A DNA stretch of 26,296 nucleotides. Source: an uncultured Clostridium sp. Its GTDB lineage: Bacteria; Bacillota_A; Clostridia; TANB77; CAG-508. Below the pieces are notes generated by a model, which made no database searches, was not told the origin of the DNA, and was given only the letters and a program-made list of their open reading frames with translations. A program made the translations under genes and the position numbers. Within the stretch, counting starts at the first letter, position 1. Every line of letters begins with the position of its first letter. Shown in pieces: positions 7,633 through 14,395 of the stretch. The stretch is from contig CANCZH010000018.1 in NCBI GenBank assembly GCA_947382445.1, positions 1-26,296 of the forward strand, given 5' to 3'.

Positions 7633-8362
7633 ATGGAAATTTTGTATGAAACTACAATAGAAGAAATCTTGGAAGCACAAAATGGAAACACTGAAAAATT
7701 AAATGATATTGTAGAAAGAAATGCAAGATTAATATGGAGCATAGTAAAAAGATTTCAAAACAGAAAATATGAAGCAGAAGACCTGTTTCAAATAGGAGCC
7801 ATAGGGCTAATAAAGTCAATAAAAAAATTTGATAAACAATATGATGTAAAACTGTCAACATTTGCTGTTCCATACATATTAGGAGAAATAAAAAGATTTT
7901 TAAGAGATGATGGAATAGTAAAAGTAAGTAGAAGCCTAAAAGAATTGAATTACAAAATAGAAGTATTAAAAAGAGAATATGAAAAACAAGGAAAAGAATT
8001 AAGCATAGAAAAAATAGAAAAAGAACTAAAAGAAAGTAAAGAAAATATTTTACTTGCGATGGAATTAGATAATCGGAGTAAAATCAATGGATGAAGAAAT
8101 TGGAGATGATAATAAAGAAAATAATTTATATAATCAAATAAAAACAGAAAGTCATGAAGAAGATACAATTAAAAAAATAATATTAAAAGAAGAATTAGAA
8201 AGACTAAATTCAAAGGAAAGAAATATAATAATTTTAAGATACTTTTACAATAAATCACAAAAAGAAGTAGCTGCAAACTATGGTATAAGTCAAGTACAGG
8301 TGTCAAGAATAGAAAAGAAAATATTACTAAAAATGAGGGAAAACATAAAGGAGAAAATTTGA
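7633..8362 (+). CDS. sigF: RNA polymerase forespore sigma factor SigF, in two frames (+1 frameshift or split gene)
   Basis: Sigma-F directs early forespore transcription. Frame 1 (from ATG 7633, or TTG 7642, which is better spaced from GGAG) encodes region 2 (LIWSIVKRFQN, EDLFQIGAIGLIKSI) and region 3 (RFLRDDGIVKVSRSLKEL), then stops at 8092-8094. The next frame carries region 4 (LNSKERNIIILRYFYNKSQ, then EVAANYGISQVQVSRIEKK) up to 8362. Omitting the C at 8074 joins them into about 242 residues, near the usual length of about 255. The join must lie between 8069 and 8091, because TAG closes the second frame at 8066. The only CGG of the gene (8074-8076) lies in that interval. The alternative is two proteins: GGAG at 8075-8078 sits 8 nt before ATG 8087, which would give a separate 91-residue region-4 polypeptide. 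The gene overlaps spoIID by 4 nt. Confidence 0.93.
8071..8094 (+). other. Candidate +1 frameshift site in sigF (AAU CGG)
   Basis: The zero frame reads GAT AAT CGG AGT and stops at TGA 8092. Skipping C8074 gives GAT AAT GGA GTA AAA and continues into sigma region 4. The same U-CGG pattern occurs in addA. There is no obvious upstream Shine-Dalgarno stimulator or strong downstream stem. The same GGAG could also serve as a ribosome binding site for ATG 8087. Confidence 0.6.
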
Positions 8363-9381
8363 GAGAGTTAAGAGATTTTCAGATAAAAAATTATTCTATA
8401 TTTTTATTTCTAATAATTGTAGTCTCTTTTTTTGTATTGCCACTAGGATTTACAAAAAAATTTATTATAGAAAACGAAGTAGAGAATGTAGAAATACAAA
8501 TAAAAGATCCAGAGCCCGAAATTGATTATGGAGTAAAATACAAAACTATTAATCTTTTACATAAAGATACAGGTGAAGTAGAAAATATAGAATTAGAAGA
8601 ATATTTAGTAAATGTTGTATCTGGAGAAATGCCAGTAGATTATGAAATGGAAGCTTTAAAAGCCCAAGCCACAGTTGCAAGAACATATACATTATATCAA
8701 ATAGAAAATAGTAAAAAACATGAAAATGCAGATATGTGTGATAGTTCAAATTGTTGTCAAGCATGGATATCTAAAGAAAAAAGATATGCAGCATGGAAAG
8801 AAAATCAAGATGAAAAATGGGCAAAAATAAGAGAGGCAGTATATTCAACAGCAGGAGATATAATTACATATCAAGGAAAACCAATAGATGCATTTTTTCA
8901 TTCAAATAGTGGAGGAACAACTGAAATACCAATAAATGTATGGGGAGGAAGTGATTTTCCATATTTACAAGTAGTAGAAACAAGTGGAGAAGATGAATAC
9001 AGCCAATATTATTCTGAAAAAGAATACACAGAGCAAGAAATAGAAGCCAAAATGAAAGAAAGCTATAATGATTTTCAAATAAATTGGGATGAAGAAAATG
9101 CTATTTCAATTTTAGAATACACAGAAAGTTCTAGAATAAGAACTTTGAAAGTTGGAAATAAAAATATCTCAGGAGTAGAAGCAAGAAAAATTTTTGAACT
9201 AAAATCATCAAATTTTACAATTGAAAGAGTAGAAAATAAAATAAAATTTAATGTAATTGGATATGGTCATGGTGTTGGAATGAGCCAAACTGGAAGCAAT
9301 ACATTAGCTAAACAAGGTAAAAATTATAAAGAGATAATTCAGCACTTTTATAAAGACATAGAAATTAAAAATGTAAAATGA
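8359..9381 (+). CDS. spoIID: Stage II sporulation protein D
   Basis: SpoIID is a membrane-anchored lytic transglycosylase that, with SpoIIM and SpoIIP, degrades septal peptidoglycan to drive engulfment. Of 340 residues, an N-terminal membrane segment (YSIFLFLIIVVSFFVLPLGF, about residues 13-32) is followed by the SpoIID domain. The signature VVSGEMPVDYEMEALKAQA contains the catalytic-type Glu. A CDSSNCCQAW cysteine cluster follows, of the kind that can bind zinc in this family, and GHGVGMSQTG lies near the C-terminus. The start is TTG 8359, overlapping the sigF stop, with AAAGGAG upstream. Placement directly after sigF suggests co-transcription; sigma-E control is usual but I could not define a sigma-E promoter. 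Confidence 0.95.
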   Translation: MRELRDFQIKNYSIFLFLIIVVSFFVLPLGFTKKFIIENEVENVEIQIKDPEPEIDYGVKYKTINLLHKDTGEVENIELEEYLVNVVSGEMPVDYEMEALKAQATVARTYTLYQIENSKKHENADMCDSSNCCQAWISKEKRYAAWKENQDEKWAKIREAVYSTAGDIITYQGKPIDAFFHSNSGGTTEIPINVWGGSDFPYLQVVETSGEDEYSQYYSEKEYTEQEIEAKMKESYNDFQINWDEENAISILEYTESSRIRTLKVGNKNISGVEARKIFELKSSNFTIERVENKIKFNVIGYGHGVGMSQTGSNTLAKQGKNYKEIIQHFYKDIEIKNVK

Positions 9382-9445
9382 ACACCAGTATATTTTTCTA
9401 AAAAATGTTAATACTTGTAATAAAGAAAATATATAGGAGGGAATT

Positions 9446-10201
9446 ATGAGTAGAGGAAAAAGATATGAAAAACTACCCTTTGAGAATAAGAAAAAAGTTC
9501 TTTATATAGTGGGAATAGGAGTATTACTAGCCTTAATAGCATTAATTTTTACACTTTCAATTTATCAAGCAAAACAAGATGCAGATAGTAGAATTGCAGA
9601 AATGGGAGAAATTAATTCATCTGATGCAACAATAGTAAGTACAACTGAGGACAAAAGTATAAATGAGGTTAAAAATGAAACAGAAGAAAATAAAATTGCA
9701 ATAAATACATCAAATCAAACAGTAAACCAAGTTATAAATCAGACACCAGTAGAGCCAGTAGAACAAAAGGTTGAAGAACCAAAAAAAGTTGAACTACATT
9801 TTATAGTTCCAGTAGAAGGAGAAATAGCAAAAGATTTTTCAGATTCTAGTTTAGTATATTCAGAGACATTACAAGAATGGACTGTTCATTTAGGAATTGA
9901 TATACAAGCAGAAAAGGGAAGTGCTGTTCTAGCTTCAGAAGCAGGAACAATTGAATCAATAAAAAATGATCCAAGATATGGAACTACTGTTACAATAGTT
10001 CATGAAAATGGATATAAAACAATATATTCTAATTTATTATCAGCAGAATTTGTTTCAGAAGGACAAGCCGTTGATAAAGGTCAAACGATAGGTTCTGTTG
10101 GAGATAATGCAGCATTTGAAATTGCAGATAACGCTCATTTACATTTTGAAATGAAAAAAGATGGGGAAACAGTTAATCCATCTAATTATTGGGAAAAGTA
10201 A
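9446..10201 (+). CDS. spoIIQ: SpoIIQ-like M23 (LytM) peptidase
   Basis: This 251-residue protein has one N-terminal membrane helix (VLYIVGIGVLLALIALIFTL), a polar Asn/Glu/Thr-rich linker (about residues 45-115) and a C-terminal LytM/M23 domain. SpoIIQ in the forespore membrane pairs with SpoIIIAH across the intermembrane space to form the engulfment channel. The zinc-site residues look intact: HLGID (HxxxD, about residue 148) and HLHFE (HxH, near residue 230). This resembles clostridial SpoIIQ rather than the degenerate Bacillus protein. GGAGGG precedes the ATG. Position after spoIID matches the clostridial gene order; identity as SpoIIQ rather than a generic M23 protein rests mainly on that context. 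Confidence 0.85.
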   Translation: MSRGKRYEKLPFENKKKVLYIVGIGVLLALIALIFTLSIYQAKQDADSRIAEMGEINSSDATIVSTTEDKSINEVKNETEENKIAINTSNQTVNQVINQTPVEPVEQKVEEPKKVELHFIVPVEGEIAKDFSDSSLVYSETLQEWTVHLGIDIQAEKGSAVLASEAGTIESIKNDPRYGTTVTIVHENGYKTIYSNLLSAEFVSEGQAVDKGQTIGSVGDNAAFEIADNAHLHFEMKKDGETVNPSNYWEK

Positions 10202-10206
10202 TAGAG

Positions 10207-10416
10207 AAAAAGAATATATAGGAAATTTTATAAAAAGAATCAGAATATAGTTTTAGTATTCCTTGCCTGGGCGCATTTGTCGGCGTGGGGCGTGTTTGTC
10301 AAAATCTCGATAAAGACGTATTCGCCAAATGCCTGCCCAAACTGCGCGTCATTACTAAAACTATATTCTGATTCTTTTTGTTATATATACTACTAAATTT
10401 CCTATATATTCTTTTT
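10207..10416. repeat. Nested palindromic element with GC-rich core
   Basis: A perfect 27-nt inverted repeat (10232-10258 with 10353-10379) is nested within a perfect 22-nt inverted repeat (10207-10228 with 10395-10416). The enclosed 94-nt core is far more GC-rich than the genome and folds further: TGGG 10268-10271 with CCCA 10336-10339, GCATTT 10273-10278 with AAATGC 10327-10332, and GGCG 10282-10285 with CGCC 10323-10326. The right outer arm overlaps the 3' end of the PAP2 gene. It lies between convergent genes, so it may act as a bidirectional terminator, but the size and foreign composition suggest a MITE-like or REP-like mobile palindrome. No flanking target duplication was evident. Confidence 0.8.
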
Positions 10417-10932
10417 TTCTAAAAATCTTGTGAAAATAAATAAATAAACTGCACCAAATACAAATCCTGCAAGAACATCAGTAGCATAATGTACGCCTAA
10501 ATAAATTCTACTAAGACCAACAGAAAAAATAATCAAAGATAAAACAGAAGTAAGTAAATTACGAAGCCATTTTTTCTTAACAAATTTTGCTATATAATAA
10601 ATAAGTAAACCATAAAAAATCATAGACATCATTGAATGACCACTCGGAAAACTATAAGTTGATTCAACTGTAAAAGGCATTGTAGCAGTCGGTCTAGGAC
10701 GACGAACAATTAATTTTATAACACTACTTATAATAACACCAATTAAATTGGCAACTAAAAAAATTTTAAAATACTTTTTATCTTTAACTAAAAGTGCCAC
10801 TGAAAGAATTGCAGTAACAAGTACTAAAGTAGAACCAAGGGTTGTAATAAATTTCATTAATACAGTCATAGCATTACTCGGAACAAAAATAGACATTACA
10901 AATTGATAAACCGGTAAATCAAATAAAACCAT
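10402..10932 (-). CDS. PAP2 family membrane phosphatase
   Basis: This 176-residue multi-pass membrane protein has all three phosphatidic acid phosphatase type 2 motifs: KLIVRRPRP (K-x6-RP), PSGHSMM, and SRIYLGVHYATD (SR...H...D). The catalytic His is in the last motif. Members dephosphorylate lipid phosphates such as undecaprenyl pyrophosphate or phosphatidic acid at the outer face of the membrane. Five to six hydrophobic helices are visible. AAGGAG precedes the start, and a well-formed promoter lies just upstream. Its last codons lie within the outer arm of the palindrome. The substrate is not determinable; undecaprenyl pyrophosphate is the common guess. Confidence 0.93.
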   Translation of the reverse strand: MVLFDLPVYQFVMSIFVPSNAMTVLMKFITTLGSTLVLVTAILSVALLVKDKKYFKIFLVANLIGVIISSVIKLIVRRPRPTATMPFTVESTYSFPSGHSMMSMIFYGLLIYYIAKFVKKKWLRNLLTSVLSLIIFSVGLSRIYLGVHYATDVLAGFVFGAVYLFIFTRFLEKKNI

Positions 10933-10957
10933 TTTTTAAACTCCTTTACAGCAACCA

Positions 10958-10986
10958 ATTATAATATAATAAAAACTAAAAATCAA
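10958..10986 (-). promoter_or_regulatory. Sigma-A promoter for the PAP2 gene
   Basis: On the minus strand, TTGATT (10981-10986) and a perfect TATAAT (10958-10963) are separated by 17 nt, about 25 nt upstream of the start codon. Confidence 0.75.
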
Positions 10987-11058
10987 TGTTGATTTTTGTC
11001 GGAAAACATGTTAGGATATGTTCAACTTGTAAACATAAAGTTTGGTGGAGGTGTTCGT

Positions 11059-11733
11059 ATGATAATTGAATTACCTAAAAATTTTTACAAAACATGTGGG
11101 GACAGGGGATTTGCACAAGTACGGGATGGAACTTTAGAGATTCATGGAGACTTTTCATTTAACTATGAAAAACTCATGATAGAGCTAACATATGAGATGA
11201 AAGGTCGAACCAAATGCTATTATTGTGGTAAAGAAATAGCTCCAGAAAAAGTAACAATTGACCATCTTTTTCCAAGAGATTTTGGTGGAATAACAATTCC
11301 TAACAATCTGGAGCCAGCATGTGAAGAATGCAATGAAAAAAAGTCTAATCTTAATTATGCAGAGTTCCAAATATGGAAAGGTTTGGAAGAAGCAAGCTCA
11401 CAGAAGATCTTTTACAAAGAAACTATTAAGCGGAAAAGGAAAAAAAAATGTGACACAAACAACTTGTATGGATTTGACTTACCAAAAGGATGGGTAACAT
11501 ATGTTCCTTTAGAAGTGATTAAAAAAGTGACGTCAATAGATACTAGAGGAAGTAAGCAATATAACAAAATGATAAATTTTTATGATTTGTATAAAAAGCT
11601 TCCAAGAGTAGCTATTATTTCAGCCAATAACATTTTGTTAATTGGAGAAACCGTGTATGCAGTAGCAAAAAAGCGCGAATTAGACAAAGTGCCCGCAATT
11701 ATTCTTGAAAATGTAATGTGGTTCAAGAAATGA
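11059..11733 (+). CDS. HNH endonuclease domain protein with ParB-like C-terminus, foreign-looking
   Basis: This protein is 224 residues if started at ATG 11059 (GGTGGAGG just upstream); the frame is open from a TTG at 10996. The HNH/McrA-type nuclease core is clear: CYYCG (about residue 53), IDHLFPRDFGG (about residue 67, with the catalytic-type His) and LEPACEECNEKKSN (about residue 83), giving a zinc site from two CxxC pairs. A basic KRKRKKK linker follows. The tail WVTYVPLEVI...YDLYKKLP...ISANNILLIGETVYAVAKKRELDKVPAII resembles the fold pattern of ParB/sulfiredoxin-like domains; this is weak and by eye. Codon use is unlike native genes (two in-frame CGG codons, plus GCG and CCC). It could be a defence or mobile-element nuclease. 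It stands alone with its own terminator. Confidence 0.85.
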   Translation: MIIELPKNFYKTCGDRGFAQVRDGTLEIHGDFSFNYEKLMIELTYEMKGRTKCYYCGKEIAPEKVTIDHLFPRDFGGITIPNNLEPACEECNEKKSNLNYAEFQIWKGLEEASSQKIFYKETIKRKRKKKCDTNNLYGFDLPKGWVTYVPLEVIKKVTSIDTRGSKQYNKMINFYDLYKKLPRVAIISANNILLIGETVYAVAKKRELDKVPAIILENVMWFKK

Positions 11734-11749
11734 AGTAGAGTAGAAAAAA

Positions 11750-11775
11750 AGGTTCTAGACTGCTAGAACCTTTTT
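11750..11775 (+). terminator. Intrinsic terminator after the HNH gene
   Basis: AGGTTCTAG (11750-11758) pairs perfectly with CTAGAACCT (11763-11771) around a 4-nt loop, followed by a T-run and preceded by an A-run, so it may work in both directions. Confidence 0.85.
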
Positions 11776-11803
11776 AGTATTATAGTAAAATTATTAAAAT
11801 ATC

Positions 11804-11848
11804 TAAAACAGAAACAATATTAATGTCTACTTCTGTTTTATATTTTTT
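11804..11848 (+). terminator. Hairpin with T-run, related to one at 14227
   Basis: TAAAACAGAA (11804-11813) pairs perfectly with TTCTGTTTTA (11831-11840), followed by TATTTTTT. The left arm and loop start (TAAAACAGAAACAATATT) are nearly identical to sequence at 14226-14243, after the next gene. It may be a second terminator or part of a small repeat. Confidence 0.5.
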
Positions 11849-11890
11849 AAATATTATGTAGATTATTATATAGTTAAATAAGTCATTTTG

Positions 11891-11900
11891 CTATACTTTT
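11891..11900 (+). promoter_or_regulatory. Shared upstream motif of the two surface-protein genes
   Basis: TGCTATACTTTT here (an extended -10-like TATACT) recurs as CTATACTTT at 24683-24691. The two lie 66 and 62 nt before the start codons of the paralogous genes at 11957 and 24745. No clear -35 box was found. Confidence 0.35.
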
Positions 11901-11956
11901 AAAAAATAATAACTGATAATAAAAATAGATTAGTTATTACAATTTAGGAGGTACAA

Positions 11957-14131
11957 ATGAAGAAAAAAACTATATTATTTATATTTTCAATATTAGTTAT
12001 TTTACTAGGAATTTTGATATTTTCAAGGAAGATAGATTTTATTAAAAGTATAGAAAATATTAAAAGTAAAAAAATAGAAGAAAAAGGAGTTACTAAAATT
12101 GATGTTACTGATTTGGAGGATAATGGAAATCTAGATCATGAACATGTTTTTAAAACAATGTTTGATAAGAATAAACATTGGGAGGAGTGTACTATTTGCC
12201 ATACAAGAAATAGTGAATGGGATCATAGTTATATAGATAATGGATGGATATTTGGAAATTCATGTAAAGAAGCAAATGTACATAAATATAATTGCAATTG
12301 TGGGTATGGTTATACTACACAAGTTGGAAAACCATCACATAATATGACATCAGCTAATTTTGTAGAAGGAGGAGGACAAGTTTTGAATTTCTGTCGAAAT
12401 AGCGGATGTGAATATAGTGTTAGGGTTCATTATTGTCGTTTAAGTAATGGATCAAATATTACTTGTAATAATATGGGAAGATGTATGCTTTGCGGTTTTT
12501 ATTATAGAGCATCTAACATGCAACATGTAGGAAGAGTTAATTCTAATTCTAATGAAACTATTATTAAATGTACAACATGCAATATAGAATTGGGAAAGGT
12601 AGATTATTTACGTAAGATTAAAAATTCGAATGCAGAGTATATTTTTGAGGGAAGAATAAATTTAACAAATGGAAATTATTATAGCCGTTTGAGCGAAAAT
12701 GATTATCTTGCAGGAAATCATACTATTTCAAAAATTTCGACTTCGAATAATAGTACATCAATTATATTTAGTAGAAAAATTAACTATAATGATTATATAG
12801 AGGATGGTGGATTTTTCGAAATGAATATTATAGGAAGTATGAATGGTCAAGGAACTATTATTGTGGCAAACGCAAATATAGGATATGTAGATGATATAGC
12901 TCCAATTATAAATAGTATTACAATGAAAGAAAGTGAAGAATTAACTGAGTGGAGTAGAACTAAGCCAATCGTTATTTCTGGCACTGAGAATTATTGTAAA
13001 TCTGTGAGTGTTAAGATAGCTGATGAGAATAAAGATATTATTTTTGAAGGAAATGCAGGTGTAAATAATCCTACTGATAGTAATTATTCAATATCATGTA
13101 TTCCAGAACTTGAAGTAGACACAAATGGAAAAACTTATAAGGCTATTGTAACAGATGCTTGTGGAAATAGTATAGAAAAAGAATTTAGAATAGCCAAAAT
13201 TGATGCAATTCCACCAACAGCAACATCTGGTAACGATATAACAGGAGAGTGGTCTAAATCAAGAGGATTTACATTTAAAGCAACAGATGGAGGCATTGGA
13301 GAAGTTTCAATAGCATTTAATGATGTTAAAGATTTAGATTTAGCAAGATTTAATGAAGTAGAGTATAGTAGGGATTATGAATTTTATGGAGATGTATATA
13401 GTCCAAAGCAATTATCAGTATTGTATAGAGATAAGTTAGGAAATACATCTATTCAAAAAGTTACTATTGATAAATTAGATAATACAGCTCCAACTATTAC
13501 AAATACTAGTATTCACAATAATGTGATGAGTATTGTAGCAAATGACGTTCACGAGAAGTTGGGAGAAGGTTCAGGAGTAGTTAAATATAGATATATAACA
13601 AGTGACAAAAAGTTAGATAATCCAGATGTTTCAACTGGAAAAGAGATAAATAAAAATGAAAAAATGGTTATAGATGAAATTTATAATGTGAAATATATAT
13701 ATATTGAAGCAGAGGATTTAGTAGGAAATGTAAGTGAAGTATATGAGTTTAAGATTCCAGAATTAGTATTAACAAGTAGAGTAGATACTAGTTTGGCAGA
13801 TGGAAAAGGAGGGGTAATTTTAGATTGGTCTACTTATGATACAGCTGATAAATATTTTGTAATATATAGGAAAGAAGAAAATGCGACTGAATGGGAGAAT
13901 ATTGTGAGTTTAGAAGAAAGACTTACAGGAAGCAGTTATACAGATATTTTAGCAAATGATAAGAATAAACCTAATGTTTCTAATATTAATATAAGTGGAG
14001 ATGCTGAAAATAATAATATAAAAATAAATGCAACATCTAGTGATAATGGTAATAAATATTCATATTATATTGAGGCATATGATGATAATAAAAACTTATT
14101 GCAAACTTCGATAAAGCAAAAAATCAAGTAG
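11957..14131 (+). CDS. Membrane-anchored surface protein with CxxC modules and Ig-like domains
   Basis: This 724-residue protein has an N-terminal signal-anchor helix (ILFIFSILVILLGILIFS), so the rest should be extracellular. Next comes a Cys/His-rich region (about residues 60-215) with CTIC, CNCG, CRNSGC, CMLCG and CTTC pairs spaced as small zinc-ribbon-like knuckles, including HEHVFKTMFDKNKHWEEC, a motif common in clostridial surface proteins. After about residue 300 there are Ig-like modules, each introduced by DxxxP (DDIAPIINSI, DAIPPTATSG, DNTAPTITNT), and a final FnIII-like segment near residue 610 (LDWSTYDTADKYFVIYRKEE). No LPxTG or other anchor is seen at the C-terminus. A paralogue begins at 24745. 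AGGAGG precedes the start. Function is unknown; adhesion or surface display is inferred. Confidence 0.85.
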   Translation: MKKKTILFIFSILVILLGILIFSRKIDFIKSIENIKSKKIEEKGVTKIDVTDLEDNGNLDHEHVFKTMFDKNKHWEECTICHTRNSEWDHSYIDNGWIFGNSCKEANVHKYNCNCGYGYTTQVGKPSHNMTSANFVEGGGQVLNFCRNSGCEYSVRVHYCRLSNGSNITCNNMGRCMLCGFYYRASNMQHVGRVNSNSNETIIKCTTCNIELGKVDYLRKIKNSNAEYIFEGRINLTNGNYYSRLSENDYLAGNHTISKISTSNNSTSIIFSRKINYNDYIEDGGFFEMNIIGSMNGQGTIIVANANIGYVDDIAPIINSITMKESEELTEWSRTKPIVISGTENYCKSVSVKIADENKDIIFEGNAGVNNPTDSNYSISCIPELEVDTNGKTYKAIVTDACGNSIEKEFRIAKIDAIPPTATSGNDITGEWSKSRGFTFKATDGGIGEVSIAFNDVKDLDLARFNEVEYSRDYEFYGDVYSPKQLSVLYRDKLGNTSIQKVTIDKLDNTAPTITNTSIHNNVMSIVANDVHEKLGEGSGVVKYRYITSDKKLDNPDVSTGKEINKNEKMVIDEIYNVKYIYIEAEDLVGNVSEVYEFKIPELVLTSRVDTSLADGKGGVILDWSTYDTADKYFVIYRKEENATEWENIVSLEERLTGSSYTDILANDKNKPNVSNINISGDAENNNIKINATSSDNGNKYSYYIEAYDDNKNLLQTSIKQKIK

Positions 14132-14152
14132 GAATTCCTATTTGATTTTTTA
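14121..14152 (+). terminator. Terminator overlapping the surface-protein stop codon
   Basis: AAATCAAGTAGG (14121-14132) pairs with CCTATTTGATTT (14137-14148) with one G-U pair and an AATT loop, followed by Ts. The TAG stop at 14129-14131 lies within the stem. Confidence 0.8.
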
Positions 14153-14226
14153 TAGTATATTAGTAAAGTTTTGAAATTGCTCTGCAATTTTCACAGAAGA
14201 ATAAATAAGTAGAATTTAAAATGTTT

Positions 14227-14258
14227 AAAACAGAGACAATATTATTAATGGCTGTTTT
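14227..14258 (+). repeat. Second copy of the AAAACAG hairpin
   Basis: AAAACAG (14227-14233) pairs with CTGTTTT (14252-14258). The TAAAACAGAGACAATATTA core matches the element at 11804 apart from one base. It sits between the surface-protein terminator and the addA promoter. Confidence 0.45.
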
Positions 14259-14274
14259 TGTTTTGCTATATTTA

Positions 14275-14303
14275 TTGTATTACGAAAAATAAACTGATAT
14301 AAT
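14275..14303 (+). promoter_or_regulatory. Sigma-A promoter for addA
   Basis: TTGTAT (14275-14280) and a perfect TATAAT (14298-14303) are separated by 17 nt, about 90 nt before the addA start. Confidence 0.65.
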
Positions 14304-14395
14304 CTAAAAAATAATTATGAAGTAATAGATAGAATAGAAAAAAATATAGTTATTTGTGAAAATTAAAAGAATAGAAGAATTGAAAGGATAAATAA

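Noticed and set aside
9395..9445. Sigma-F promoter upstream of spoIIQ (GTATA near 9398)
   Set aside because: The -35-like GTATA is present, but no GG-containing -10 element is found at the right spacing.
10261..10352. CRISPR-like or riboswitch interpretation of the GC-rich core
   Set aside because: There is no repeat-spacer periodicity and no recognised riboswitch motif; a palindromic element explains it better.
10996..11058. TTG start giving a longer HNH protein
   Set aside because: GGTGGAGG lies directly before ATG 11059, and the extra 21 residues do not resemble a conserved domain.
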